Shown here in pieces: positions 35,869 through 48,459 of a DNA stretch of 64,000 nt (position 1 is the first letter of the stretch; each line of letters opens with the position of its first letter). This DNA comes from Ampullaceana balthica. Taxonomy: Eukaryota; Mollusca; Gastropoda; Lymnaeidae. The stretch is from NCBI GenBank assembly GCA_944989445.1, contig CALYLW010000012.1, forward strand, positions 847,001 to 911,000, in the 5' to 3' direction. The position numbers were made by a program, and so were the translations under genes. The notes under the pieces are model-generated. The model saw only the letters and a list, made by a program, of their open reading frames with translations, searched no databases and was not told the DNA's origin.

Positions 35869-36219
35869 AGGGCTGGTACTGATAAAAAAAATTGTTTGAT
35901 TAATCGGGGAAAAAATTAATCGATTAATTTCGATTAATTATATTTTTTATAACGCATATATAAATCCCGTTAAGCTGCGATTCATTATTTCGCCAAATCG
36001 GTTAAATTGCGATAATTCCATGGCTCCTAAATTTTTGACGTAACACAGCAAATTCGCTCTGCTATGCAAGAAATAAGGAAGAAAAAACTTTTTCTTTACG
36101 TATGCACGTCTAAATAAATAATAATAAATTTAATAGAATTTTAATTAATCAAATTAATTTTAATCGATTAAATTTGTAAACGATTAATTGATTCATAAAT
36201 CGTTAATTTCCGCAGCCCT
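35869..36219 (+). mobile_element. AGGGCTGGTACTGAT-type MITE, complete copy
   Basis: Left end AGGGCTGGTACTGAT at 35869, right end TTTCCGCAGCCCT at 36219; length 351 bp. Flanks TTTTTGTT and TTTTTACT (allowing one extra terminal A) agree at 6 of 8 positions, compatible with an aged 8-bp hAT-type target duplication. Internal ATTAATCGATTAA-rich ends and GCGATTCATTATTTCG match the other copies. Confidence 0.65.
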
Positions 36220-36716
36220 ATTTTTACTGTTGTTTTGCTTGGGTGTGTCTGTTGCTGACCTGGTATTGATGAATCGCGTTGAGAGCCTCTGTTTGTTATG
36301 TAAAATATATTACAAAAAAGAACCACAGTGGTTGCGAAGTTTCAAAGTCAATTTTTACTAAGAAAATCATTTTGATTTACAAAAAAATTTGATGAAATAT
36401 TTCTTCAACAGGAAAATTCTAGTTATTTTCATGAAATAAATGTAATTAAAACCCCTTTTAATAATTTTGAATGAAAACTACCAACGCATTCTTCCGATTG
36501 CTTCTCAGAGTTAGGAAGATATTTTACAGAAAACTAACCAAATATCATATTAATAAAATTTATTTGGAAATCCCCGTTTAAGCATTTTTTAAAAAGAATT
36601 GAGCCTGTGACGTCCTCTTGTGAATACTAAACTGCAACGTTGATAATTTCTTTACTTGCAATCACAACCTTTCATCTGAGCCCAACAACTTTCACAGGTC
36701 ATGCGGGAGGCGCCAT

Positions 36717-36935
36717 TTACATTTCGATAAAAAATAAACGGTGATGCAACGGAGAAAGAAAGTTAGCCCTTTTACTTAGACAAATACTTTCATCTGCTAA
36801 TATCACGTTAGTTAAATCGTTAAAACCTTCGGTTGGACCTAATAACGTTGCTTCGACGATCCACCCACATGTAAAACATTTCGACTCTGTTAAATCACCA
36901 AAGCTTTTGACCAGGTCAGAAGCTACTTGACCCAT
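36717..36935 (-). CDS. Candidate host exon or small gene, unknown
   Basis: Seventy-two codons on the minus strand, starting MGQVASDLVKSFGDLTESKC. The context AAAAATGGG around the start is favourable, and MGxxxS fits the N-myristoylation consensus. CFTC gives one Cys-x2-Cys pair. The frame ends IEM just after a run of six T; one base shift there would join it to a frame reading YRNVNGASRMTCESCWAQM with further cysteines and a nearby stop. Alternatively GTAAAA after ICLS could be a splice donor. It is not in a recognised repeat. I do not recognise the protein; chance remains possible. Confidence 0.35.
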   Translation of the reverse strand: MGQVASDLVKSFGDLTESKCFTCGWIVEATLLGPTEGFNDLTNVILADESICLSKRANFLSPLHHRLFFIEM

Positions 36936-37973
36936 TTTTATACGTTTTTACCTTTACTCCGTCAATAGAGCGAACACTTAGAGAGCTTAATTTATGTAGA
37001 CAATCAACAGTGCTGGTGGGCTTTAAGCAAACTTGCATGATAAACTTTACTTAGGGTCTTCCTCTTTTTACAAAAAAGCTTGTTTAATATACAATCCCAG
37101 CTTCATTATATTTTTTATACAATTCATTTGTTTATATTTTTAAGTAATTTATGTTGTGTTTGCTGTGGTAATTAATGATATTTTGCCTGGAAAACAAAAT
37201 TCCTTCTTTTCATATTTTTTTCTTATTATAAGCCAAAATGAAATTGATCATAAAACAAGCCGGTGTCATGTTTGGCTAAAAAAATATTAAATTAAATTGC
37301 ATAATTATTTGTTATTTTCTGGAATTTGTTGTACAGTAACTTGTACATAGATAATATTGTATTAACATTTTAATAATATAACGTCTGCTATGTTGCTGGG
37401 TGCCTCACATCTTCTATTTGACACGTTAATAGACAGTTATTTAATTTTCTTTACTATAACATTCAATAATCCTTTACGGAGACTTAAATAACCATTTAGT
37501 TAATATTCAAAAAATGTATAATAACAGCCTAGAACTAAAAATTATTTAATCTAACCGACTGAGCTTCTCCGTAGATAAAGTTTTGCGTATACAGTTCAAT
37601 GGCTATTTGATAGTTAAATGTTGTAAAAAAAGGTGTGTGATTGGTTAGGTGTTAATGTTAGTACACTAGATTTATCTAAAGATCAGATTCGCCAATATTT
37701 CAAAATCTTCTTACATGAATTAACAATTTTTTATACAACATCTGCGACTATAAAGCACACTTCTAAGCAATGATATTTAATTGCATGCAATGCCAGTACA
37801 AATTTCTTAGAATATTATTTTTTAAATGTTAAAATTAAATTACTCGATATAATTTTAAAACTGCTTTCATTCATTTCAATAAGCTTTTCTTTTTGTTATC
37901 TCTGCGTGTAGCAAATGTATAGCAAATACCTTTACAAATGATTTATTGTTCAATTACTTAAACATTAACTTAA

Positions 37974-39870
37974 AATAGGATACACAAAAAATACTTAAAG
38001 ATTAAACACTTGACACAAAAACTTAGTCGAAACCTCCAAAATGAATATATAAAAAATGTAATTACCAAAGATAACAATAAAAACTTATGGTCCTTTATCA
38101 AATCTAAAAAAATGGAACCTTCAGGAATAGCCACACTAAAAGGCTCAAATAATAAAACCTATAATGATAATGAAACTAAAGCTAATATCCTTAACACATA
38201 TTTTCGCATCATCCTTTTCTGCCTCAGGCGACAAGGAAGTTTTAATAAATTTAAATAAAATGGAGGAAATAGGTAACATAACTGTAGATGAGATAGGTAT
38301 ACATTCACTCCTAAAAAACTTTAAAATAAACAAAGCTACTGGCCCAGATGATTTGCCTGCAAGGTTATTAAAAGAACTAAGCAATGAACTGTCCCCAATC
38401 CTTGTAGTTCTCTTTCAAGCCTCTCTAAACCAGGGTAAAGTGCCCCAGGGATTGGAAATTAGCTAACGTAACTCCACTCTTTAAGAAAGGGGATAAATCA
38501 GACCCTGGTAATTACAGGCCTGTATCACTTACTAGTATCACCTGTAAATTAATAGAACACATAATATATAGTAGAATAGTTAACCACCTTGACAAATATA
38601 ATGCCCTATGCCCACATCAACACGGCTTTAGAAAAAACAGATCATGTGAAACACAATTAATAGGTTTAATAGATGAAACTATCAAAAGGCTTAGACAAAA
38701 ATGATCAAATAGATACAATATTACTAGACTTCTCAAAAGCATTTGACAAAGTTCACCACCTTAGTTTACTTAAAAAACTTAACTACTTTGGAATCTCAGG
38801 TTCCTTACATCACTGGATCCAAGACTTCCTTTTGGGCAGGGAGCAAACTGTAATAATTAATGGATCTAAATCTGCACCAATAAAGGTTAATTCAGGAGTT
38901 CCACAAGGAACTGTGCTAGGTCCCTTACTCTTTTTAATATATATAAATGATTTACCCAACAACATCTCAACAGGAACAAAAGTTAGGTTGTTTGCTGATG
39001 ATTGTATAATCTATAGAACAATTAAATCAGAACAAGATAGCAAAATTTTACAAAAAGACTTAGATGAATTGATAAAATGGGAAACTAACTGGAGTATGAG
39101 TTTCCACCCAGAAAAGTGTCAACTGTTAAGAGTAACAAAGAAAAAGAAACAAATAAATTCAAAATATTTACATTCATGGAAAGGAATTAACCCAAACTAA
39201 AGATGCAAAATACTTAGGAGTCATAATAAATGAGAAATTATCATGGAATCCCCATGTCAATGAAGTTATTAAAAAATCAAACAAAACCTTAGGGCTTTAT
39301 AAAAAGAAACCTTTACAAATGTAATAAAGATATAAAACTAAAATGCTATCTCACTTTGGTGAGACCTGTACTAGAATATGCATCTTCTGTATGGGACCCA
39401 TCCACCAAAGAAAACATTGATAAACTAGAACAAATCCAAAAAAGAGCTGCCAGATTCATCACTGGAGAATATTCAAAACTGACTAGAATAACACCATTAG
39501 TTAAATCATTAAACCTTGAAACACTAGAGGATAGAAGAACCAAGAGTAAAGTAGTAATCATACATAAAGCAATTAACTCTAATTTAGAAATACAACACAA
39601 AGATAACTTAATACAACCCTCAGATAGACATAAGGATAAAAACACCTTTCTTATTCCGTATGCGAGAACAAACTCATACAAATTTTCGTTCTTCCCGTCC
39701 GGAATTCGGGCGTGGAATGGGTTGCCTGAAGAAACCAGGAAAGCCAACACTTTATCAACATTTAAAACTCTAATAAGAATGCAGGACTAAACACAAACCA
39801 TAGATAAGCGTAGGACGCAATAATCTTCTGTATAGAAGGAGCGTCTGAAACAGATAAGAAGATAAGATAA
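37974..39870 (+). pseudogene. LINE retrotransposon ORF2, 5'-truncated, CR1/Jockey type
   Basis: Coding begins right after a stop at 37971 with no Met and no endonuclease, so the 5' half is missing. RT landmarks in order: INKATGPDDLPARLLKEL (about 38330), then after a +1 G at 38448-38450 LANVTPLFKKGD and NYRPVSL, HGFRKNRSCETQ, a frameshift near 38680, ILLDFSKAFDKVHH (38710), SGVPQGTVLGPLLFLIYIND (38890-38950) and the catalytic FADD at 38991-39002. A further shift near 39150 precedes DAKYLGVIINEKLSWNPHV. The C-terminal part is open from 39356 to 39790 and ends AWNGLPEETRKANTLSTFKT. The 3' end is AT-rich with a GATAAGAAGATAAGATAA tail rather than poly(A), as in CR1-like elements. It is dead by at least three frameshifts. 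Confidence 0.9.
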
Positions 39871-40304
39871 ATGAATGATCGATTAAGATTTTTAAAAATT
39901 TCCAAAATTTATCTCACTTTCTAAACAGCAAACTCACTCTTTTTTTAAATCCAGCGAGTTATTTTCTTGAAGGTTAAAGAAAACAAGATTAGCGATGTGT
40001 AAAACGTCATGCTGTGTGCAGCAAAAGATCTACACAACATTTAAAAAAAAATTATCAATCTTAATATTTTTAGAATTATTCAACAAGATTCCATTTGATA
40101 CGACACTGCATCAATGATATATTATACCTTTGATATCTAGTGAATTTCAAAACCTTAACCCAGAGACTAGAAAATACTCAATCCACTTTGGATACGCTTC
40201 ATTGGATGGTCAAAGAAAAAAAAAGATGGCTCAGATATCATTAACCTTCACATTTCTCGCGTGGGAATTTTTTATTTCAATATTAGAATTGAACTATTTC
40301 TTTT

Positions 40305-40600
40305 AGGGCTAGTACTGATTAAAAAAAATTGTTGCATTAATCGGGTAAAAATTTAATCGATTAATCGATTAATTTCAATTTATTATATTTTTATAAGGCA
40401 TATATTGATCCCGCTAAGTTGCCATTCATTATTTTGAGAAACCGGTTAAGTCGCGGTAATTCCATGGCTCCCAATTTTTGTGACGTAACAAGCAAAATAT
40501 GTTCTGCTATGCAAGAAATAAGGAAGAAAAAACTTTTTCTTTACGTATGAACGTCTAAATAAATAATAGTAATAATACGAGGGAAAATTATGTAAGTAAC
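40305..40600 (+). mobile_element. AGGGCTGGTACTGAT-type MITE, 3'-truncated
   Basis: Left end AGGGCTAGTACTGATTAA, TTAATCGATTAATCGATTAA, and CTGCTATGCAAGAAATAAGG as in the 35869 copy. The CAGCCCT right end is missing. Confidence 0.6.
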
Positions 40601-41339
40601 AAAAAATATAAATTACTAGAAATGTACCTGCAATTATACAGTGGGAGTGTACTGTCCTCTAAGTTTTATTACATCGTTGAAAATATGCCAAAAAATATTA
40701 GTTAAATTTTTATGTTACGTGACGATTTAGCTCAGGCCTTCTGGTTATAATATAACTAAAATTTTTTCTGAGCTTACTCTTGAGAATGCAACTTTACGTA
40801 GGTAAGAAATAAACATATCAAAAAATGTCTGAGACAAATTTATAAATAGTTATAGGAAAATAACAAAAAATTCAATAGGGTAAAAATTTAATTTAAAATA
40901 CTACATAGATTTAGATCAAATTCTTTAGATCCAACGCAGCAAGGGGTTGCAGTCGGAATAAAACACATGTAGTCTTTAAAATGCTGATAGAACTTAAAGG
41001 AAGAATGAAACAAAAATCCTTTAAAACCAAATTAAAATATATAAAGACTACTTTTATAAAACTTTTGTTCCTTTTTATCCCTTTTCACCAAAACGGTCAT
41101 ATTACCCGATATTTTCCAATATAAAATATGTTACTGTTTCACTAAGTTATGCAATTCTTTGTTTATTCCGGTTTTCCGATAAAACATTATATTTTGTAAA
41201 TTATATCATAACGCTAACTTATTTTCGATAAACGCCCCTTTTCATCCTGTTTTTTTTCCAGAAATTATATAATGTATTTTCCAAATATATTTAATATTCG
41301 CTACTTTTTAATTACTTAGTGCTGCTTTTTGTGTCTGTA

Positions 41340-41870
41340 CTCTCACCCCCCCTCCCAAACCATTCTTTGCACTGTCTATGATGAGCAAATCTGCGGCGTA
41401 TGCTACGCCACGGGTCTCTCCAGAGCTCCTTCTTTTCATTCACTCACAGTCGTTTTCCCAAACCCACCCCATTTTGACAACTAAGTCTTTCAGGAATTCT
41501 TCACCCGTGACTAAATCTTTAGCGGCGTATGCTACGCCGCGGGTCAGCTAGTGTTGACAATAAAGGGGTAAAAGAACGGGCACAAACAGACATTTTTCAA
41601 AATTAAAAAAACAAACAAAAAACAATGTTTTCGCTGGGGCTTGAACCCAGTACCTTCCCCGTATGAGGCGGCCGTGATAACAAGTACACTAAGAATCTCA
41701 CGTATTCTGTGAAGGAACAATGCAAGAGAAACGCAAGGACCATTGTTGGTCTCGATACATTGGTCGACCCCAGCGAGGGTCATTCATCATGATCGGTTGC
41801 ACATACTTGCGTCGTGGTGTCTCGCATGGTCCCATGAAGATAATTATATATATATATAGATTTTAGACAA
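41340..41870 (-). mobile_element. tRNA-Val-like SINE, copy 1
   Basis: The minus strand contains a tRNA-Val-like segment (41697-41627): TAGTGTACTTGTTATCACG, then a CTCATAC anticodon-position loop, then GGGTTCAAGCCC, a B-box-like motif with a perfect CTGGG/CCCAG T stem. Sequences on both sides match the copy at 45745-46055 (CGGGCACAAACA; TTGGTCGACCCCAGCGAG). Downstream on the minus strand is ACTAGCTGACCCGCGGCG, another ACTAG head. The altered anticodon stem shows it is not a working tRNA. Confidence 0.6.
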
Positions 41871-42354
41871 TTTATAAAAATATTTTTTTTTAAAATATTT
41901 AACTTTTAATTTCTTTACTCATGGGTTATTTTCCTTTACATAATTTCTTTCCTCGTCCGCTTTACGCATAATTTTAAGGGTAGTAAATAAATTTAACTAA
42001 CAGTTTTTATTGCAAATTTGACAACAACCGCCGTCACGTATATATTTACGATTACACATCGTTAGACTATTTAAAGTAATGAAATATTTGTAACAGCAGC
42101 TATAAGATAAGGAACTCTCTATAAGGCAATAACTTCTTATATCGAAGCACTAATAAACTAAATAATAAATGTTGTAAATTTAATGAAACTTCCAAAATAA
42201 TTTAAAGAAACTAACACAGTCTAATTAATATTTACAAAAAAATATATTGCAATAAAAGTTGCGCATCGTTTTTATTTAATGGACGCTAATTGAAAGCGGG
42301 ACGCTTAAAAAAGTCTTGTTATAAACCGCTGCTCCAAAAATAATTCTAAATTTT

Positions 42355-42865
42355 GAACCTCTTAAAATCCTTTATATTAACTCGTGGTGTCTGTTTGTTT
42401 GAGCCCTTGCTTGCTTGTCAAAACAGCTTTGGATCGATTTTAACTCACTTCCTCGTAAACTAGCGTGCTGAAATTGTGTAGGCAGACTCGTGCCGATGAT
42501 AAAAATGATGTATCAAATTTTCAGATCGATCGCATGTACTGTAATTAAATTAATGAATTTTTAGATTATTTTATTTATCTCTGTATATCATGTTAAATTT
42601 TTGAGACAGAGTGTCGCGGTGCGTATTATATTGAACGACCTTTTTATTAAAACTTTCCTGTTACGCGATTTGGTGCGTTTTATATTGACAATACTTTTTA
42701 TAAACATATTCCCGATCGGTGCGCAATATATTAAACTCGTTTTATGAGACATAACTAAAATTTTATATTTTTGGATTGTCTTGCGCTGCGTATTATAATG
42801 AACATTCTTCAAGTTATGTCTCGTACATTAAGGACTTATAGTCAAAAACTTAGTTTTTTACGTGT
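42355..42865 (-). repeat. F-like repeat, reverse orientation
   Basis: Starts (plus strand) AAATCCTTTATATTAACTCG and ends GGACTTATAGTCAAAAACTT with AGTTTTTTACG. It contains CAAATTTTCAGATCGATCGC and TACTGTAATTAAATTAATGA, the F core reversed. A close relative in the opposite orientation lies at 47967-48452; both carry CGCAC-rich short motifs between AATATATT-type segments. Confidence 0.75.
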
Positions 42866-44270
42866 TCTTTTTGTTATAGGTGTTTTAATATGGAAAAGAT
42901 GTATGTATGATTTTACAATGGAGGCAGTATTGAATGATTTGCAGATCTCAAGGGAAGAGCGGCTATGTCACATTTTTTTTAGTTTTGAGATATTCAAATT
43001 TTTAAGTTCAAAATTATATAGATTTCTTATAAATTAACTTAATATATTTCAATTTTTAATAGGGTCAGATACATATTTGTTCCCATAAAACCACATTCAG
43101 AACATTCCATATTTGATCCTCTGTCAAATACAGAGGATAACTTAAAAAATTCAAAAATGTCACACAGCTGTTTCTTCCTTTGAGGTCTTCATTTATATTT
43201 ACGGCTTTTATGCAATTGGTATAATTTCGAAAAAAGAATGCAATTCTGCTTTAGATCACGTTTCCCGATGAATCATCATAATTTTTCAAATTATATTTCG
43301 AAACCCCATGCCAGATGTTGTGTCTGAAAAATAAAATATGTACCAAATTATAAAAAAAACAAATTCATCGGTCTGTTTACAAAGGGATGGTTAGCAATGT
43401 CTAAAAAATATTTTTAAATGGCTTTCATATTCCGGTTACAAAGAAATGATCATGTCGTGTTTAATTCACAGCAGAACTTAAATAAGTGATTTTAGGTTCA
43501 TTTGCATTAAGTTTAATATAATTATGGTAATAAGTCTGATAGCCAGAGTTTAAATTGTAATTTTGTTTACCTTATGTAAATAAAAAAGTACAGTAATTTT
43601 CCTAGCCATTTATAAGCATGTCAAGATCATTGTTGCACATCTTTAATAAGTAAATTTAAAGGAATGAGCAAGTAAAATAATAATTTAATTTGGAGAAATC
43701 TTGAATAGTGATTTATTGGTATAGAAAAAAAAATTAATCAATTATCATTAAAAGATAAAAGAGATATCAATCAAACATATAAATATGAAACAAAATATGT
43801 TTATTAAAACCACAGGAGTAGTATTCCATTGCATCTGTATGTATATATGTTGATAATAAAAAAAGGGAAAAAAGAAAAACCACTTCTAAGTGATCTACTT
43901 TACCATTAAGTCCATTTGCATTGGATTATTTTTTCTCTAAAAATTCACTCAATAATTGCATAATTAGTATTTTTTAAATTTAAATTTTGATTTATTATTA
44001 ACAACATAACAAAACTCCCAATTTATTCTCACATATGTTAAAAATAAATCCTGTGCATTGTGTGACAAATGTAATGAAATAGTTTAACCCATGTATAAGG
44101 CTGTCAATATTGTTGAAAAAACCTTCACGGGTTACCCGTTCAAAATTCGTCAAAATTTTCGCCGTCATGCCAGCTATTAGCCTTATACCTTTTTGTTTAT
44201 TATGGACATGCAAATTTAGATTTAATGAATCAGCGATGTAAAAATGATGACATTGAAATACTACTGCGGG

Positions 44271-44400
44271 GCCGTCCATAAATGACGTCACGCGATTTTG
44301 GCCGATTTTTCACTCCCTTCCCCCCTTCTGCACGCGTCGTCACAAAAACTTAGACCCCCCCCCCGATATGACGTAAAAAAGCTTAGCCCCTCCCCTTTTA
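44271..44400 (+). repeat. GGGCCGTCCATAAATGACGTCAC-type repeat end
   Basis: The segment GGGGCCGTCCATAAATGACG with TCACGCGATTTTGG resembles a terminal sequence common to DNA-transposon-derived repeats in many invertebrates. It is followed by C-runs and a second GATATGACGTAAAAAAGCTT. The other end was not found, so class and length are undetermined. Confidence 0.4.
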
Positions 44401-44499
44401 AAAGCTGTACAGGTATTTTCTATTTGAAAATGGGTATGTTTCAAATCACTTTTTCGTCATTTAAATATGCATTTAGCGTAAGTTTGCCCTCTAATATGT

Positions 44500-44742
44500 T
44501 CATGTGCAAACAAAAAGTTTTTCTTCTTTATTTCTTGCATAAGAGAACGAATTTGCTGTGCTACGTCACAAAATTTGGAAGCAATGGAATTACCGCGACT
44601 TAACTGATTTCGCCAATAATGAATCGCAACTTAACGGGATCTAGATATGCTTTATAAAAATACAATTATTCGAAATTAATCGATTAATCAATTAAATTTT
44701 CCCGGATTAATCGAAGAAATTTTGTTAATTAGTACCAGGCCT
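44500..44742 (-). mobile_element. AGGGCTGGTACTGAT-type MITE, reverse, partial
   Basis: Contains TTATTTCTTGCATAAGAG, GCAATGGAATTACCGCGACT, AATAATGAATCGCAACTTAA and, at the end, TTAGTACCAGGCCT, the reverse complement of the AGGGCTGGTACTGAT end. The far end is not recognised. Confidence 0.55.
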
Positions 44743-45744
44743 AATTAATAAATATTATTACTAGTATTATTATCATTAGGAATACAAGGATCGTGTTCAC
44801 GTGTTGAACGGTCGGTGATGTCATTTTCTATTTCCATTTCCCGGTTCATGTGTGTATTTGTTGACTTTGTTAAGTCGCGCCCACCGGGGGCTCATTAGCT
44901 AGACGTGGGTGTTTGTTTGATCAAGACGGCGCTGGGATCAGCATTGACGGCAGCCTGCATGTTAAACAGACCAGTCCATGTTATGGGGCTTGCCCTTCCG
45001 ATTACCGTTAAGATGATTTTTTAAAAAAAATATAACATTTTGATACATCAAAGTGTCCACTTCCGGAACTGCGTTTTCATTAACAACAATAATTTATCAC
45101 ATGCTTTTCCCCCCCCTTTTTTATGTTTATTCTTCCAAATAAAGTTTAACCCATTCTAAGTTAGTCACAAATCTTTCACAAGCGCATTCCTTCGATGACA
45201 GTAGATGTCTTTGTGAAAAAAAAATTCTTTAAAAAAAATAATTTAAAAATGTTTTCGTCAATTGTAATTTTGTTGATTACTTTTAATTGAAATAAATTTA
45301 GCTTAAAAAATTTACAACAAACAAAAAGTATCAATTTGATTTTAAAATTAAATTGTTGAATTAAGCAAAAATGTGAACATCGTTGTTGTATTTCCTTTTT
45401 CAATAGTTGAGCACCGTCAAAATTTTGTGAGAAAAAAATATTTTATTTTAATTGCGTTTACAAAATCTATTAATCACTAGATACGACCCGTAAAGTAGGA
45501 TACGCCGCAGACTTGCTCATAAAGAATAAAAGAAAGGGGGGGGAGAATGGACACAAACTACATACGAAGAAATTAGAACAACATGAATGAACGTAGGGGG
45601 GGAGGGGTTCGGGGGGACATTGCTGTCGTAATGATGGTCTCGATACATGCCCACTGCGGTTAGCTACATGCCACAACCCTGCACCAACCTACCTTGCTTG
45701 TCAACTATAAACTGTGATTGGTCGACCCTATCGAGGGTCAGCTA

Positions 45745-46055
45745 TGTTCACAAAAGGGGGGGGGCTAAGAACGGGCACAAACAAACATTTAAAAAAAAAT
45801 GTTTCCGCTGAGGCTTGAACCCAGTTCAATCCGCGTGTAAGGCGGACGTGATAACCCTTACACTATAAAATGTTATTCCGCGAAGAAACAACGCAAGTGA
45901 ATGCAAGAGGCATTGTTAATCTCAAAACATGTACCCCCCCTCTTTGAACCAAATTCGCTTGATTGGTCGACCCCAGCGAGTGTCATTCGTCATGCTTATT
46001 TACACACTACTCGCTCTTGATCTTGTTTTGCTGAATTATATATGCGAGTATAGAT
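45745..46055 (-). mobile_element. tRNA-Val(TAC)-like SINE, copy 2
   Basis: The tRNA-like part is 45872-45801 on the minus strand: D arm GTG...CAC, a perfect anticodon stem TCCGC/GCGGA around loop CTTACAC (anticodon TAC, valine), and T arm CTGGG/CTCAG with GGGTTCAAGCC. The acceptor stem does not pair properly (CATTTTA against CGGAAAC), so it is probably a SINE head or pseudo-tRNA. Flanks match 41560-41865 on both sides, which a lone tRNA gene would not explain. The plus-side end is TATATATGCGAGTATAGAT. Confidence 0.6.
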
Positions 46056-46059
46056 CTCT

Positions 46060-47440
46060 TGTTTCCAATAGGCTTTGTCATTTCTAAAACTGGAAAACGT
46101 CATAACTCATTGAGTAATGTTCTATTTTTAGATTACATTTCAGCGGAACAATGTTTTGAAGCATAAAACCTGTCCAATCAATAACCTCTCAAAATTGTAA
46201 GCATAGCAATATTACGCAACTGATTTTTTCTTGTTCAAGTCCAATAAGCTGTCTCAAATTAACAAAGAATTACAAATAGCTGAAAAGACACTTCCTTCTC
46301 AATATAACTACATTTAGATATTGCCTCGCGTCTTTTATGAGATATTTTATGAAATTCGTCCCCCAATGTTTCTATTAATAGATTTCGGCCAAATTATGAC
46401 AAGGCTTATAAGTGTTTCTTTATTTTTAATAAATGTCCCTTTATTAAGATAAATATTGTTCATGTTTATTAAATATCCCTTGTCGCTAATGACTGCTATA
46501 TTATTGCATAATGTATCTAAAACGACTCTTTTGTACATAATACGAGTCTCTTCTGTATAATAATCGTTAGCTGTGTATTTAAGAAGTGTTTTAATTATAT
46601 AAAAAGTGTTTTAGTGTTTGATATTATAAAAACATAACAAAGGGGTAAAAATTCATCAGATTATAAATAAGAAATCCTTTTTATTTGTGATAGGTAAATT
46701 GTTTTAATTTAATTCACTTGTTTTCTTGTTATGTCTCAAATTTATTCTTACAACATGATCATTGCAGCATAATTTAAACTGTTTAAAATTCCCTTGACAC
46801 ACTTTTCAATGAGGAAAATAGATATATTCCGCATGTAACTAGATGTGGCTAAATAATTTAATGCAAACGTTTGTTCGACTCATTAACTTGCCAGTGGAAG
46901 CGCTGAGAATAGTATTGCTCCTATGTCCTGTCCTGACAGCTTGTACTAACAAGGGACAATCACAAAAGGATGGTCAATCAGAGGCGGTTCCTCTGGGGAG
47001 ACTCGTGTTCCGAAATTTTAATAACAAAAGCCTAGATCTTTAAAAAAAAACAATTACTTTACGTGACTGTTTCTTTTGACGAGACGCATCTTTTAAACCA
47101 TACATATTCTAAAGATAGATTTATATATGTTGAAGAAACAGCCACAGCGGCTAACTAACGAGTCCTAGGAACTGGAAATGCATTACAAATAAGCCCTAGC
47201 CACTGGAAACATATTACAAATAAAAACAAACTCCAGGACATTCCGTATCAACAAGAGCTTGCAAATAGAAGTATTATACCACAAGAACAAGAACTAAAAA
47301 CACTTGAGATATATCCCTAAAAGACCACGCAACATGGAGTGCAAGAACTATAACAACAAGACCTAGCTACTGAAATATTCATTAGCAATATATTTTTACA
47401 CACTTATATAAAATTTAAAATAATCTTAAATCAAAATATT
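46060..47440. other. No gene recognised
   Basis: AT-rich, with short open frames only. 47130-47380 carries loosely repeated ACTGGAAA..ATTACAAATAA phrases. Confidence 0.5.
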
Positions 47441-47445
47441 ATTTA

Positions 47446-47938
47446 TTAGGTTGTGCTGCGGCGCCGTGGCACCTGAGGCGCACACTTTTTAGGGCGCCTC
47501 CGGCGCCCACATTTTTCAAAACCCCAACTAACTTGCCCTTGTATGATAAATACGCAATATTAAAATTCCTGAAATGTACACCAAGTATTTTACTATAGTG
47601 GTTGTAAGGCGCCGTAGGCGCCCACTTTTTATTTGGTCAAAGTATTTTATACAATATTTTTTGACAGTGATCTAATCACCACACAATTTTTAAACTGATT
47701 TTAGAAAGCAGCGCACCATATTACTGCACCAAAAATATCTCTTTGAGTCAGTCAGCACTGTTTACAACACAAATGCTGACGTCAAAGGTTCATGCGTTGT
47801 TTGGTTAATGTTAATCTGGAAACCAAAATGATTACGATTTTTAAGTCAATATTTTCAATTTAAAAAAAAATAATAATTATGTCCCTTAGCGGAAGGCCAA
47901 AGTGAGTCACAGATAATTGAGGGTAAATATATATATGA
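47446..47938 (-). mobile_element. GGCGCC-type short Helitron, reverse
   Basis: The plus strand begins TTAGGTTGTGCTGCGGCGCC (terminal CTAG changed to TTAG) and ends GATAATTGAGGGTAAATATA, the reverse of the family's 5' start. The interior includes TTTTAGAAAGCAGCGCACC and CAGCACTGTTTACAACAC as in the element at 4340-4578. ~490 bp, non-coding. Confidence 0.7.
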
Positions 47939-47966
47939 TTGGTTACAGTGTTATAAAATAATAAGA

Positions 47967-48452
47967 AAAACCCGTAAAAAAACCAAGTTTTTGACTATAA
48001 ATCCTTTATGTACGAGAAGTAATTAAAAGAATGTTCATTATAATACGCAGCGCCAGACCATCCAGAAATACAAAATTGCAGTTGTGTCGTAAAACATGTT
48101 TAATATAATGCGCACCGAACAGGAATATGTTTATAAAAAGAGCTGTCAATAAAATACGCACCTTATTGCGCGACAGAAAGGTTGTTCAATATAATACCCA
48201 CCGCGACGCTCTATCTCAAAAAATAGCATGATACATAGGAATAAATAAAATAATCTAAAAAATCAATAATTTAATTACGGTACATGCGATCCATCTGAAA
48301 TTTTGATACATTGTTTTTATCATCGGTACGAAACTGCCTGCAAAAATTTCAGCTCGCTATCTTGCGAGCAAGTGGGTTAAAAATCGATCAAAAGTTTTGG
48401 CGACAAGGTCGGTCGGCCGCAGACACCACGAGTTAATATAAAGGATTTAAAA
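47967..48452 (+). repeat. F-like repeat, plus orientation
   Basis: Begins CCCGTAAAAAAACCAAG with TTTTTGACTATAAATCC and ends GAGTTAATATAAAGGATTTA. The core TTAATTACGGTACATGCGAT and CTGAAATTTTGATACATTG is present. It is an inverted partner of 42355-42865. Confidence 0.8.
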
Positions 48453-48459
48453 AATGTAT

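Noticed and set aside
39346..39750. 134-codon minus frame
   Set aside because: Antisense shadow of the LINE ORF2 C-terminal region.
44298..44603. 101-codon plus frame
   Set aside because: Spans C-runs and the reverse MITE; composed of repeat sequence.
45801..45872. Functional tRNA-Val gene
   Set aside because: The acceptor stem does not pair and the flanks are shared with a second decayed copy, so a SINE or pseudo-tRNA is more likely.
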